Source: Ophiosphaerella korrae (Eukaryota > Ascomycota > Dothideomycetes > Pleosporales > Phaeosphaeriaceae). Taken from it: a DNA stretch of 64,000 nt. The stretch spans positions 1-64,000 of the forward strand of contig JALNQF010000119.1 in NCBI GenBank assembly GCA_028456385.1, given 5' to 3'. The notes under the pieces were generated by a model, which was given only the letters and a program-made list of their open reading frames with translations, searched no databases and was not told the DNA's origin. Numbering within the stretch: the stretch's first letter is position 1; each line of letters begins with the position of its first letter. The translations under genes and the position numbers were made by a program. Of the stretch, positions 1 to 10,841 are shown in pieces.

Positions 1-421
1 TAAATATTATTCTACTAAGTATTAATACTAATAGGTTATAGCTTATAAATATAAGTTTTTACTAAAAGTTTAGTTTTATATCTTTTACTTAATATCTACT
101 CTTTATATAATTAGAATTAAGTATAACTCTACTATATTAATTTAACTATATATATCTAACTTATATTAAAAAATAATAGAAAAAGATACTAAAAATAAAA
201 AATTATTAAGCTTTAAAGTTAGCTTAAAAAAAAGTCCTCGAAACAGTTTAAATCCTAGATCGTATCCGCTTAGTAATTAAAAATCGTAGTAGACTAAAAT
301 ATAGACCCTAATATTTTCTTTAGGATTTATGTTCGCTTATATTTTTAGCTATTATATTCGTAGAGTTATTACTAGTTAAAAACTATAACTTTTTTTTAGG
401 CTTTTTTTTCGTGTCACCCTA
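1..421. other. Unclassified AT-rich sequence left of element A
   Basis: No LTR, retroelement domain or open frame is recognisable here on either strand. It contains several poly-A/poly-T runs and a stretch at about 225-300 that keeps more C and G than its surroundings. Similarity to the gypsy integrase region of elements G and J begins abruptly at about 422, just after a short stretch that keeps GTGTCACC. It may be the end of another element or the host of element A; the window edge prevents a decision. Confidence 0.35.
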
Positions 422-2765
422 CTATAGTTATAATATACTATATAGTATATATCTACTATACTAATTCTAATAATATTCTATATAATCTTATAGTACCTCT
501 ATTACTAGTTATCTTACTTTTAGTATATAGTAGTCTCTTAAAAGCCTACTTAGTATTTTCTTAATTTCTTAGTATCTATATACTAGTAGTTTGTAAAATT
601 ATTATATAAATTCTCTCTAGATCTTACCTAAGATATACGTTCTTCTATAGGCTTTAGTAATTTCTTTTTAGGTTTCTAACTTTTCTATTTCTTTAAGAGC
701 TTTAGCTATTTCCTCCTAAACTATTTATCTAGCTTACTACTCTTTTATTTAAGTATTATAGCTATCTTAGGTTTATTTAGGACTAGGTTTCCCTCCTTAT
801 TCTTTATTAGAACTATACTAGTAATATTTACTTCTTCTTATAAATCTCGTTTTCTACTTAGAGTATTTATAAATTAGTTATCTTTTCTTTTTATATATAT
901 AACTTTAAAGTTAAATATTAATAAAAACTTCTACTATTATATATAGTATTATATTAAATACTTATTTATTATAAATCTTATAAGATTCTTAAAGTCTATA
1001 TATAGACCCTAGTTCTATATTTTACTCTCTATAAATATATTCTCTATTACTTAAATACTTTATAAATTACTAGTATTTCTTTGTTATAAATTAGGTAATT
1101 AAGTTCTCCTATCTTTATTTACTTAGAGAAGGATTTTACTAAGTATTCTAGTCTTCTTGTATTAGTACTATTCCATAGACTAAATTAGATTTATCTATTT
1201 TTACTATTACTATTAGAGCTAGGTTATATATTCTAATAACTATATTTCCTATAAACTTCCTTTTAATCTAGTTAAATACTTTATTATATTCCTTTATTTA
1301 CTTAAATAGCGTATCTTTCTTTATAAGTTTTCTTAATAGCTCTATATATTTAGACTATCTTACTATAAATCTTTTATAGAAGTTTACTAACTTATAAAAC
1401 TATTATACTTATTATAAGTTTTTAAGTATTAGCTATTCTTTAATTAACTTAATCTTTCTTAAGTTAATCTATATTTTTCCTAATTCTATAATAAATCTAA
1501 GAAAATCTATTTCTTTTGTTTAAAACTTATAATTCCTTATCTTAAGAAATAGTTAGTTTTTTACTAGTCTCTCTAGTACCTTATATATATATTATATATA
1601 TTCTTCTTCTAATTCTAATAATATAAAGATATTATCTAGGTATATAAATATAAATACGTCTAGGTATTCTTTTAGAACTATATTAATTCTCTCTTAAAAT
1701 ACTACTAGTGTATTTATTAATCTAAATAGTATAACTATATACTTAAATAGTTTATACTATATTTAGAACGCTATTTTCTATTTATTACCTTCTTTTATTC
1801 TAATCTAGTAATATATATTCTAGATATCTAAATTTATAAAGATTTTTACTCTTTCTAGCTAATCTTATATATTTTCTATACGTAGTAAAGGGTATTAGTT
1901 TTTACTTATAATTACGTTTATTTTTCTAAAGTCTATAAAAAGTTATTTATTATCTATTTCTTTCTTATCTATAAACGTATATCTATATACTACTAAGGAT
2001 TAAGAATTTTATATATATCTTTTCTTTATCGCGTTTTTAATGAATACTAATTTAATCTTTAATTCTTCTATAGTTTTTCTATAGACTAGGCTCTAGCCTA
2101 TATTTTTTCTTTCTTCTAAGTTTGTTACTAAGTCTTATAGTAAGTATTCTAGAAAGTATTCTTTAGGCTCTATAAGTTACTTTTCCTATTTCTTATATTT
2201 ATCTAGGAACTTTCCTTTATATATACTTATATTAGCTCTTAGTATATCTTTCCTAGGGTATTGTATTTTTCCTATTCTCTAATTAATTCTTAGATTAGCT
2301 ATTTATAACTATAGTATTCCTAAGATTACATTTTATTTATTATTAATTGTTATTATATCTATAACTATATTCTTTATCTTTAGCTCTTCTATCTCTAATA
2401 TAGAGGGTATTATCTTAAACTTTATAAGTTCTTAGTATAGTTTTCCTTTAATTATACTAGATTATTAAGGATAATCTTTTATTATATACTTTATTCTCTT
2501 AATTTCTATAAACTTCTAAGATATAACGTTCTTTATTATTCTACTATTAATTATAACTTATATCTTTTTTTTTAAAAAAAGTACCTATCTTTATCTTATA
2601 TAAGCTTATACTACTTTCTAGCTTTTCTTACTTAAGCTATTTTATAAATTATCTACTTTATTAAAGCTCTTATCTTATATTTATACTATAGTTTTCCTAA
2701 GATATATTCATTAGGTAGTTTCTTCTCTAGCCTAATTATTATATATTCTTTGTTAAGTATCCTAA
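422..2765 (-). pseudogene. Element A pol remnant (Ty3/gypsy), left part
   Basis: RIP-degraded pol of a gypsy element read on the minus strand. From right to left it holds the protease (active-site Asp-Ser-Gly changed to Asn-Ser-Arg at 2540-2548), reverse transcriptase (catalytic Tyr-Leu-Asp-Asp now YLDN at 1631-1642), RNase H (around 840-1240) and the zinc-binding start of integrase (around 430-640). The integrase core and 3' LTR are missing, because similarity stops at about 422. The right end is an insertion point: element E1 sits at 2766 and A resumes at 9566, with CCTAA duplicated at 2761-2765 and 9561-9565. Stops are nearly all TAA/TAG at positions where relatives have Gln or Trp. The assignment to the B/G/K family rests on sequence likeness across several hundred bases. 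It is not functional. Confidence 0.8.
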
Positions 2766-3208
2766 TATTACAATACTAAGTAGTAGGTAAGCTATTGTAT
2801 TACACGCAATTAGGCTAGGCAATATAGCGTAGTAGAACACGTAACTATTTAGTAGTAAACGCTCTAGAGTAAACGCTCTAGAGTAAACACTCTAGAATAA
2901 GCGCTCTAGAGCGAACGCTCTAGAGTAAGCATTTAGGAATAAACACTAGATAGTAATTATATAGGAACGTTAATAGACCTTTATAGACTATTGTATTTAA
3001 TCTCTTCTTTACTTCTTATCCTAATAGAGTATTACAACTAATACTTTAATTAGATTCTTATCTACTTATTAATACTTATATACCTCGTAATACTTTAATA
3101 AGAGCTAATTATTAATTAAGTTAAGTAACTATCTTGTTTATTAACCTCGCCTGTCTTATAGAAGCCTACTTGCCCTCGTTACTCTTACTTAGTTCTAAGG
3201 TCTTAATA
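2766..3208 (+). repeat. 5' LTR of element E1
   Basis: This 443-bp repeat is matched by 9118-9560 without any length change. It starts TATTACAATACTAAG and carries a six-unit 14-bp tandem array. No primer-binding site starting with TGG is visible right after it; RIP could have erased one. Confidence 0.92.
2855..2938 (+). repeat. 14-bp tandem array in the E1 LTR
   Basis: Six head-to-tail units of the form GTAAACGCTCTAGA lie at 2855, 2869, 2883, 2897, 2911 and 2925, the last one degenerate. The middle of each unit is the palindrome TCTAGA, extended to GCTCTAGAGC in some units. The same six units lie at 9207-9290 in the 3' LTR. The upstream position in the LTR suggests U3 enhancer-like sites; that is inference. 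Confidence 0.85.
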
Positions 3209-6200
3209 TATTAAATACTTTTAAGATAAGCGATATATTAATAAATATAGATAACTAGCGTATAGGAGCGACCTATACTACTACTTCTAAGGTTACTAAG
3301 CTAGACCTCTACTATAGAGAATAAAATAAGCTTAAGCTATAGATCTTATAACTTAATATCTTCTTTATAGTAGACTAAGTTTAGGATAAAGATAGAGCTA
3401 TACTTATATTATCCTATATAAGGGGTAAGGTAGAGAAATAGGTTACGCTATACCTTAAGAAATACTTTAATAACAATAATAGTAACTACAACAAAATATT
3501 TAAAGAATAGATTAAGTTTAAAGATAAAGTATAATAAGCCTTTCTACTAGTAAACAAGATAGTAGTAGTAGAGTACGTAATATAGTAGCTATAATAATAT
3601 AAAGTAGTAGTAAATTACGCTAACAAGTTCTAAAGCTACGTAATATAAATAGAATAGAATAATAAGTTATTAATAAGAATATTTTAATAAAAACTTAAAA
3701 GTAACATTTAAAGTAAGCTAATGTATAGTAAAGCTATAATTAAGACGTTAGAAAACATAATAGAAAAAGTAATTTAAGTTAATAACTATATATACAAATA
3801 TATAGTAAAAGCTAAGAATATAGGAGTACTACGTATAGAAAGTAAGAAGTATAAACCTAAGTACAAGTAGTAACGTAAATATAAGAACAACTAAGTTTAG
3901 GGTAGCTATAGATACTTTAGGCTAGACGAGATATATATTAATAATATAAACCTAGGAAAATAAGAATACTATTACTACAAGAACCCTAAAAGAGTAGAAA
4001 GCTAAAAATATTATAAGTATAGTAAAATAGAGTACCTAGCAAAGAATTACTAAGTAAAGAATAAGATTATACAATAAATTAATATACTTAAGTAGTAAGA
4101 TAAAGATAGAGAGGAAGAATAAGAAGTAATCCTTAGAAGAAGCTAGGAGAAGAGAGATTACAAGACTACAAACTTCTAGTAGTATAATATAGGCAAGAGA
4201 TATAACTAATAAACCTTATAATAAATAATAAAGTAGAAGCTATAAAGATACTACTAAGAAAGTAAAGCTACGTAAGAAAGTATTAGCTAAAGTAGAAATA
4301 AGCTACGATAGATACTTTAGAATACCTTTAGCTATACTAAAGAAGAGTAGAGTATAAGCGTAAGATAACGCTATATCTAGGAAGGTAGGTATATACAGCC
4401 TAAGATAAGAATAAGAAAGAAAACTAAGAGCCTAAGACCTCTAAATATAAAATAGCACCTAAAATACTAAAGCTAAGGTAAGAAAACGCTAAAGTATAAG
4501 ATAGATTTACAAAAGAAATCTAGAGACTAGTAGATAGCTACTACTTAGTAAAAAAATAGTAAGACAAGAAATACTAAGTAGAGTAGACCTAGTAATACAA
4601 ATCGTTATATATAAATAATAATTAGGCGCTAATTATTATAGATCTAGTATTAATATAAGAACTATAATACTAGCTATACTTATATAACCTAAACTATCTA
4701 CTACTATTATAGATAGGATATTACTATAATAACTACTTTACTTACTATTCTAATAAGATAGAATCTAGATATTTTCCTTATAGGAGAACTAGATATAAAT
4801 AGAACTAGGAAGAGTATATAGATATAAGATATAAATAATACCTATAAGATAAGTAAGAAGTAGAGTACTTTCTAGGTATAACTAAAGAAGATATAAATAC
4901 AAGTAAGATACTTATAAATAACTAATATATTAATCTAATCTAGTAAACCTATACGCTAGAGAAGTATAAATAATATAAAGAGATTAAAATACTCTAAGGA
5001 TTTTAGTAAAAGATAAACAAAGATTATAAGATTAAGTCTTTTTTAGGTAAATAGCTAACACTAGATATATATCTAGAAGCTATAACGCTATTAACGCTAA
5101 AAGACTTATTAAACTCCTAGTAAAGATAAGAAGAGAAAGAATAAAGGTATTAGTAGATTTAAGGTTATATATAAACCTAATTATACCTAAAGTAGTAAAA
5201 TAAGTAAGACTCTAACTATAAGTAAAAAAGATACTATATCTAATCTATATTACAAATAGATAACTAATACAAAGAAACTTAATAGTTAGTAATAAAGTAA
5301 CTATAGAGATTATTATTTAAAGATATAGTATAAGGATTACCTTAGACGTATTAGTTTTAGCTAATAAAAACGTTATACTAAGACTCTTATAGCTATAAGA
5401 GTTTAATCTTAGAGTTAATTAGAAAAACTAGAACCTCTTGTTTAACGACTACAAAGACGTACGTAGATCTAAGCCTACGTATTAGTAGCGTTTAATAGTA
5501 GATAAGAAAGTACTATATAAGATAGTAGCTTTAATAGTAACTTATTAAGAGAGAATAAGTAACTCTATAAGTACTAGTAAGGCGCTAGGCTAAGAAGTAG
5601 GAGTAGAAGAGTAACGCGTAACTCCTAAAATCCTAGAATAATATAAGAAGTTTAGCTACTTGTTCGTAGAAGAGATAGATACACTAGTATTACCTAAGTA
5701 CTAACCCTAGGGCTATATAATTAAGTTATAGGAAGGAAAGAAGCTACCTTTTAGTCCTATTTACTAATTAATAGAGAGTAAATTAGTAATACTCTAAGAA
5801 AAACTAAATAGAGACCTAAAGAAAGGATATATACAAGAATCCTTATTATTAGTAAGATTTCTAATTCTTTTTATACTAAAAAAGAAAAGACTACTAAGGA
5901 TATGCGTAGACTACTAAAAACTAAACAATATTATAGTAAAGGACTAATACTTACTACTAAATATAGATAAACTCTAAGATAAGCTAAGCTAAGCTAAGAT
6001 TTTTACAAAGCTAGACCTAAAGGATAGATACTACCTAATAAGAATTAAGGTAAGTAAAAAGTAGAAGATAGCGTTCTAAATACGCTATAGATATTATAAG
6101 TATATAGTAATACTCTTTAGACTAATAAATATACTAGTAATATTCTAAAGACTAATTAACAATATATTATAAGAATACTTAGATAAGTTTACTATAGCCT

Positions 6201-9117
6201 ATCTAGACAATATACTAATATATTCTAAAGAAGAAGGCGAGTATATAGAGTAAGTAATAATAGTACTATAGTACTTAGACTAATACAACCTATAACTAAA
6301 GCTAAAGAAGTGTAAATAGTATAAGATAGAAGTAGAGTTTCTAGGATATACAATAGGTATTAACAAAGTTAAGATAAGCTAAGAAAAGATTAAAGTAGTA
6401 AAGGAATAAAAGGAATCTAAGATAGTTAAAGACGTATAATTATTCTTAGAATTTATTAACTTTAACTAATACTTTATAAAAAGATTTTTAAAGAAAGTAC
6501 TACTACTTATAAAGTTTATAAGAAAAGATATAATATAAAAATAGAGAGTAGAGTAGAAACAAGCTTATAAAGAACTTAAGTAAGCCTCTATTATACTACT
6601 AGTTCTAAAGCAATTTTATAGTAATATAACTCTAGTTATTAAGACTAATATATCTAATCTAGCTTAAAGAGTAATAGCGCTATAAGAGTATAAAAGGAAA
6701 TAGTATCTAATTATATACTATTTAGGAAAGTTTATAGAATAAGAGGAAAGAAATAATATATATAATAAAGAGCTACTTGTAATAGTTAATATACTTAAAT
6801 ATTAGAGAGTATATACTAAAAGCGTAGTAGAAGTAATTATTAAAATAGATTACAAGAACCTAATATACTTTATAATAAGTAAGAAGTTAAAAGACAAGTA
6901 GATATAATAGTTAGAACTACTAGGATAGTATAAATTCAAGATCTAGTATATACTAAGTAAAGAAAATAGCTAAGTAAACGCGCTTAGCTAAAGATACAAT
7001 ATTATAAGAAAAAGATAAGTAGTAGAAGAAGCTATACTCCAGAATAATAGATAAGGATACCTAGTACTAAATATATAACTAGTAGAAGAGCAAGAAATTA
7101 ACAACCTAGTTATAATTATAAACAAGGTTCTTAAAGAATTATAAAAAGTAATTATACAATAATACTATAATAACCTAGTATATAAGTACTTAGAGATTAC
7201 ACAAACAATAGAACTAATCTAAAGGAACTATAGATTTAGTAAGATAAAAAAGAAAGTAACGTAGTTTATTAAAGAATATATAGATTACTAGAAGAATAAG
7301 TATAAGATATATATACCTTATAGAGAAATATAAGTAATTAAGATACTAAAAGAACTATAGATAGACGTTATAACAGACTTTATTATAAGACTACTAATAT
7401 TAAAAGACCTAGTAATAAGAATAAGATATAATATAATAATAGTAATTGTAGACTAATTTATAAAATACGCTAAGATAGAGAAATTCTAAAGTAACTATAT
7501 AGTAGATTAGCTAAGATACGTACTACTAGACGTACTAATATAAAGATATAAGATACTAAAAAGTATTATTAGTAATAGAGATAAGCTTTTTATATCTAAT
7601 TACTAGATAACACTACTTATAGTAATAGAGATAAAAAGAAAGCTATTAATAGCCTATTATCTATAAATAGATAGATAGATAGAATAGACTAATAAGATAT
7701 TAAAAATATACCTAAGGATTTATAGTAATTAGAAGTAGAATAATTAGGTATTACTATTACCTATAGTATAATTAGTATATAATAATAAGTACTTAGAAGT
7801 AATAAGTAAAATACTATATTATATAAACTATAGGATACACTCTAATTTACTTAAGAGAATACTACTAGGACTTAGGATAGAGGTAGTATTAGTTAGAGTA
7901 GAAGATATACAAGAACTCTATAATAAGATAAAATAAAAACTAAAAGAAGCTTAAAATTAAAGTATTTTATATATTAATTAAAAATAAAAAATAGTACCTT
8001 AGCTAAAAGAAGGAGATAAAGCGTATCTTTATATAAAGAATCTATAGATAAAGTAACTTAGTAAAGGACTAGATTATATTAAGGTTAGACTATTTTTAGT
8101 TAAAGAAGATAATAGGCTAGTAATAAAAATACTAGAACTACCTAAAAATACTAAGGTATACTCTAAGTTCTATATAAGCTTACTAGAACTAGCTAAGCTA
8201 AAAATACTAGTATAGCAACAATTCTAATATTAGAAAGAGGAGGATAATAAGTTTAAAGTTAAAGACCTATAGAGATATTAAGAAATAGGACGCAACGCCT
8301 TCTAAAGTATATAGTTTCTCTAAGAGTAGCTAGTAAAATAGAAAGGCTACCTAGTAAGTAAAAATATATAGGAACTTAAAGCTAATCTATAGAATTATTA
8401 GTAGATGCTTAAGAAAGTAAGAAGTAAGTACAATATACTAAGATATATAGGATATATAAAGCTATAGCTAGGATACAATAGATATATTAGTAAAAGAAAG
8501 TTCTATAATAAACCTAACTATATAGAGCCTATAAAGCGCCCTTAGTTGTAATAAACTTATCTAATAAGCTAATAGTAGACTAGATAGTAGGAGAAGAGGT
8601 AATATTAATAGTAGTAGTAAAATAGTTAAAAACTTACGCTAAGACCTTATTACCTTCTTACTCTAACTCTAACGCTAGGCACAAGGCCTTATAGCGAGTA
8701 CGCTCTTTCGTAAATTTTAATATTTTCTTATTATATAGTAAATAAGTAATAATAATAGTAAGAAGTTTTCTATTATTATTAACCTTTTTATAGAACTTTT
8801 TATAAGTTTAATTAAGAGACTCTTAGGTTATACTAATATAGGGACGCCTTATACAAGTATACTTAGTATACTTTAGAGTAGAATCTAGTATAATAAAATA
8901 AGGAATACCTAAGAAAAGATAATATAGATAAAGTATTTTAGAAATATAGTTTATAGTAAAGATTTCTAATAAAAGATAAAGTCTATAAGACTATAAAAGA
9001 AGTAATATTATAGTAAGATAGTTTTTAACTAAAAGGTAGGGTAAACTACTTATAAGCTAGACCTAGCTAATAGAAGCCTAGGCCTAAGAATAGACCTAGC
9101 GTAAAAAAAGGGGATAG
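3209..9117 (+). pseudogene. E1 gag-pol polyprotein, RIP-inactivated
   Basis: Gag occupies about 3240-4200 and ends in a CCHC zinc knuckle at 4009-4050, in which the cysteines and histidine are now tyrosine (YYKYSKIEYLAKNY). A protease-like stretch lies near 4620-4800. RT covers about 5700-6240 with KLDLKDRYYLIRI near 6010 and the catalytic box changed to YLDN at 6200-6211. RNase H follows at about 6600-6990. The integrase zinc domain is at 7165-7290, its two cysteines now Tyr codons at 7277-7288. The integrase core is at about 7340-7720, and a chromodomain with the remnant VK*KGY lies near 8330-8350. Frames are almost continuous if TAA/TAG are read as lost Gln or Trp codons, so point mutation rather than indels killed it. 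The chromodomain would be expected to bind methylated histone H3 and steer integration to heterochromatin. Confidence 0.87.
9102..9117 (+). other. Polypurine tract of E1
   Basis: The run TAAAAAAAGGGGATAG lies directly against the 3' LTR start. It has the position and composition of the plus-strand DNA primer site of LTR retrotransposons. Confidence 0.8.
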
Positions 9118-9560
9118 TATTATAATACTAAGTAGGAGGTAAGCTATTATATTGTACGCAATTAGGCTAAGTAATATAGTATAGTAGAACACGTAACTAT
9201 TTAGTAGTAAACGCTCTAGAGTAAATACTCTAGAGTAAACGCTTTAGAATAAGCGCTCTAGAGTAAATACTCTAGAGTAAGCGCTTAGGAATAAACACTA
9301 GATAGTAAGTATATAGGAACGTTAATAGACCTTTATAGACTATTGTATTTAATCTCTTCTATACTTCTTATCTTAATAGAGTATTATAACTAATACTTTA
9401 ATTAGATTCTTATCTACTTATTAATACTTATATACCTTGTAATACTCTAATAAGAGCTAACTATTAATTAAGTTAAGTAACTATTTTATTTATTAACCTT
9501 GCCTATCTTATAGAAGCCTACTTACCCTTATTACTCTTACCTAGTTCTAAGGTCTTAACA
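9118..9560 (+). repeat. 3' LTR of element E1
   Basis: This 443-bp copy of 2766-3208 ends AACA, followed by the CCTAA duplication. Visible differences from the 5' LTR are mostly C/T or G/A. The 14-bp array is at 9207-9290. Confidence 0.92.
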
Positions 9561-9565
9561 CCTAA

Positions 9566-9962
9566 TTAATTCTTATCCTTTAATATCTTTACTCTATATT
9601 ACTTTAGTATAGTTATAACTTTCTCTTTATACTAGCTAGGTATAGTTTCGTTCTTTTAGTTACTTGTATATATAGTATCTATTATCTAGGTATAATACTT
9701 TTACTACTTAAAAGTATACTAGATATTCTAGGTATATCTTTTTATTGTCTCCTTTCTAGTACTTATCTATACTAAGTATCGTTTTTACTATAATATAGTA
9801 TACTACTAGTATACTTAGTATATAAGCTTTATTTATCTTTCTTATTCTCTTTATAAGATACTACTACTCTCTTTATATTAGTATTCTTCTAACTATAACT
9901 ATATATTACTCTATTTATTATTAGAATATTATAAACTTTATATTCTTAGGATTATATATTAA
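9566..9962 (-). pseudogene. Element A gag-pol linker, right part
   Basis: Continuation of element A after the E1 insertion. It aligns by eye with element G around 42,120-42,510, the region between gag and protease. The alignment ends abruptly after GGATTATATATT at 9962, where copia sequence begins. Gag, the 5' leader and the 5' LTR of A are therefore missing. No target duplication or LTR end marks the break, so it looks like a deletion or recombination junction. Confidence 0.72.
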
Positions 9963-10416
9963 ATAGGCTAGTAGTACTACTAGAGGTAGAGATAGTAGAG
10001 GAGTTAGATAGTAGTGTACGATCTTTATTTCATAGTAGTAGCTAAATAGATCTTTTTTATTATTTATAGATATATCTAACTTAGTATTATCTTTATAGAA
10101 GGACTATATTTCTAGCTCGTATACTAGTACTAAGAGCTCGATTGTTTTAATATAAGTAGTAATCTCTTCTAGTATTTAATATATAATATTATCTATTAGA
10201 TTCTTTATTTTACTATTAAAAATTATTTACTTATTAAAGATTATATCCTATATACTTATTACTTTAGCTATAGATAGTACCTAGATCTAGTAGATATTTA
10301 ATAACTAGTATTTTATAAGGTAGCTAATCTATACTTTTAGATCTAAATATTATAGCCTTAATTTACTATAATACGTATTATTAGTTATTGTAAAGGCTTT
10401 ACACCTATATACTTTT
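9963..10416 (-). pseudogene. Element L (Ty1/copia): region after the integrase core
   Basis: Minus-strand copia sequence following the integrase core. Near the right end, remnants read like the copia block around 'YRCKAF', 'LQYLDLK' and 'IGYN'. The segment after it recalls the linker between integrase and RT. RT and RNase H, expected further left, are absent because element A begins at 9962. The right end is the insertion site of element B, with CTTTT at 10412-10416 repeated at 17483-17487. Identification depends on continuity with 17488-19591, where copia motifs are clear. Confidence 0.68.
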
Positions 10417-10841
10417 TATTACGATAGTAATAAGAGGACTATAGATAGAACTAATTAGTCTTACGAACCTAGGGTTATATAACTCTAAAGGATATAAACC
10501 TAACTAGGAAGCTATATATAATTAGGACACCTAGGGTAATCTATAGTCTACTAACTCTTAGTAGTAATAGATTATAGATTAGGGTAATCTACGATGTATT
10601 AGTCTTAGTAACTATAGATTATAGATTACTACAAGTATATAGTTAATAGAATGCGCATTATTAGGATAGTATTAGTAATCTAATCCCTTGACTATAGAAC
10701 GCTAATAAAAGATAGTTGTAAAATATCTTCTATTATTAATAAGTTATTGCACGATTACTACACGAGCTTTTACTATTAACTCCTAATCCGCTAATACTTT
10801 TTAGGTACTAGGAAGTTGACCCTAGTAACACCCTAGTAATA
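10417..10841 (+). repeat. 5' LTR of element B
   Basis: This 425-bp repeat starts TATTACGATAGTAATAAG and ends CCCTAGTAATA. It contains repeated AATCTATAG/ATAGATTA motifs in both orientations (about 10530-10640) and the core block shared by all gypsy LTRs of this family around 10655-10710. Confidence 0.92.

Larger units (their letters stand above)
2766..9560 (+). mobile_element. Element E1: complete chromodomain Ty3/gypsy retrotransposon
   Basis: A full-length LTR retrotransposon of 6,795 bp with two LTRs of exactly 443 bp each and a perfect 5-bp target duplication CCTAA (2761-2765 and 9561-9565). The internal order is gag, protease, RT, RNase H, integrase, chromodomain, which is the Ty3/gypsy (chromovirus) order. 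A polypurine tract precedes the 3' LTR at 9102-9117. It interrupts element A. Its LTRs and coding region differ clearly from the other gypsy copies here, so it is a separate family. The 5' LTR begins TA and ends TA where TG and CA are expected; the 3' LTR still ends CA. Confidence 0.93.

Noticed and set aside
2855..2938. CRISPR-like repeat array
   Set aside because: Units are 14 bp with no spacers, lie inside an LTR and are copied in the other LTR.
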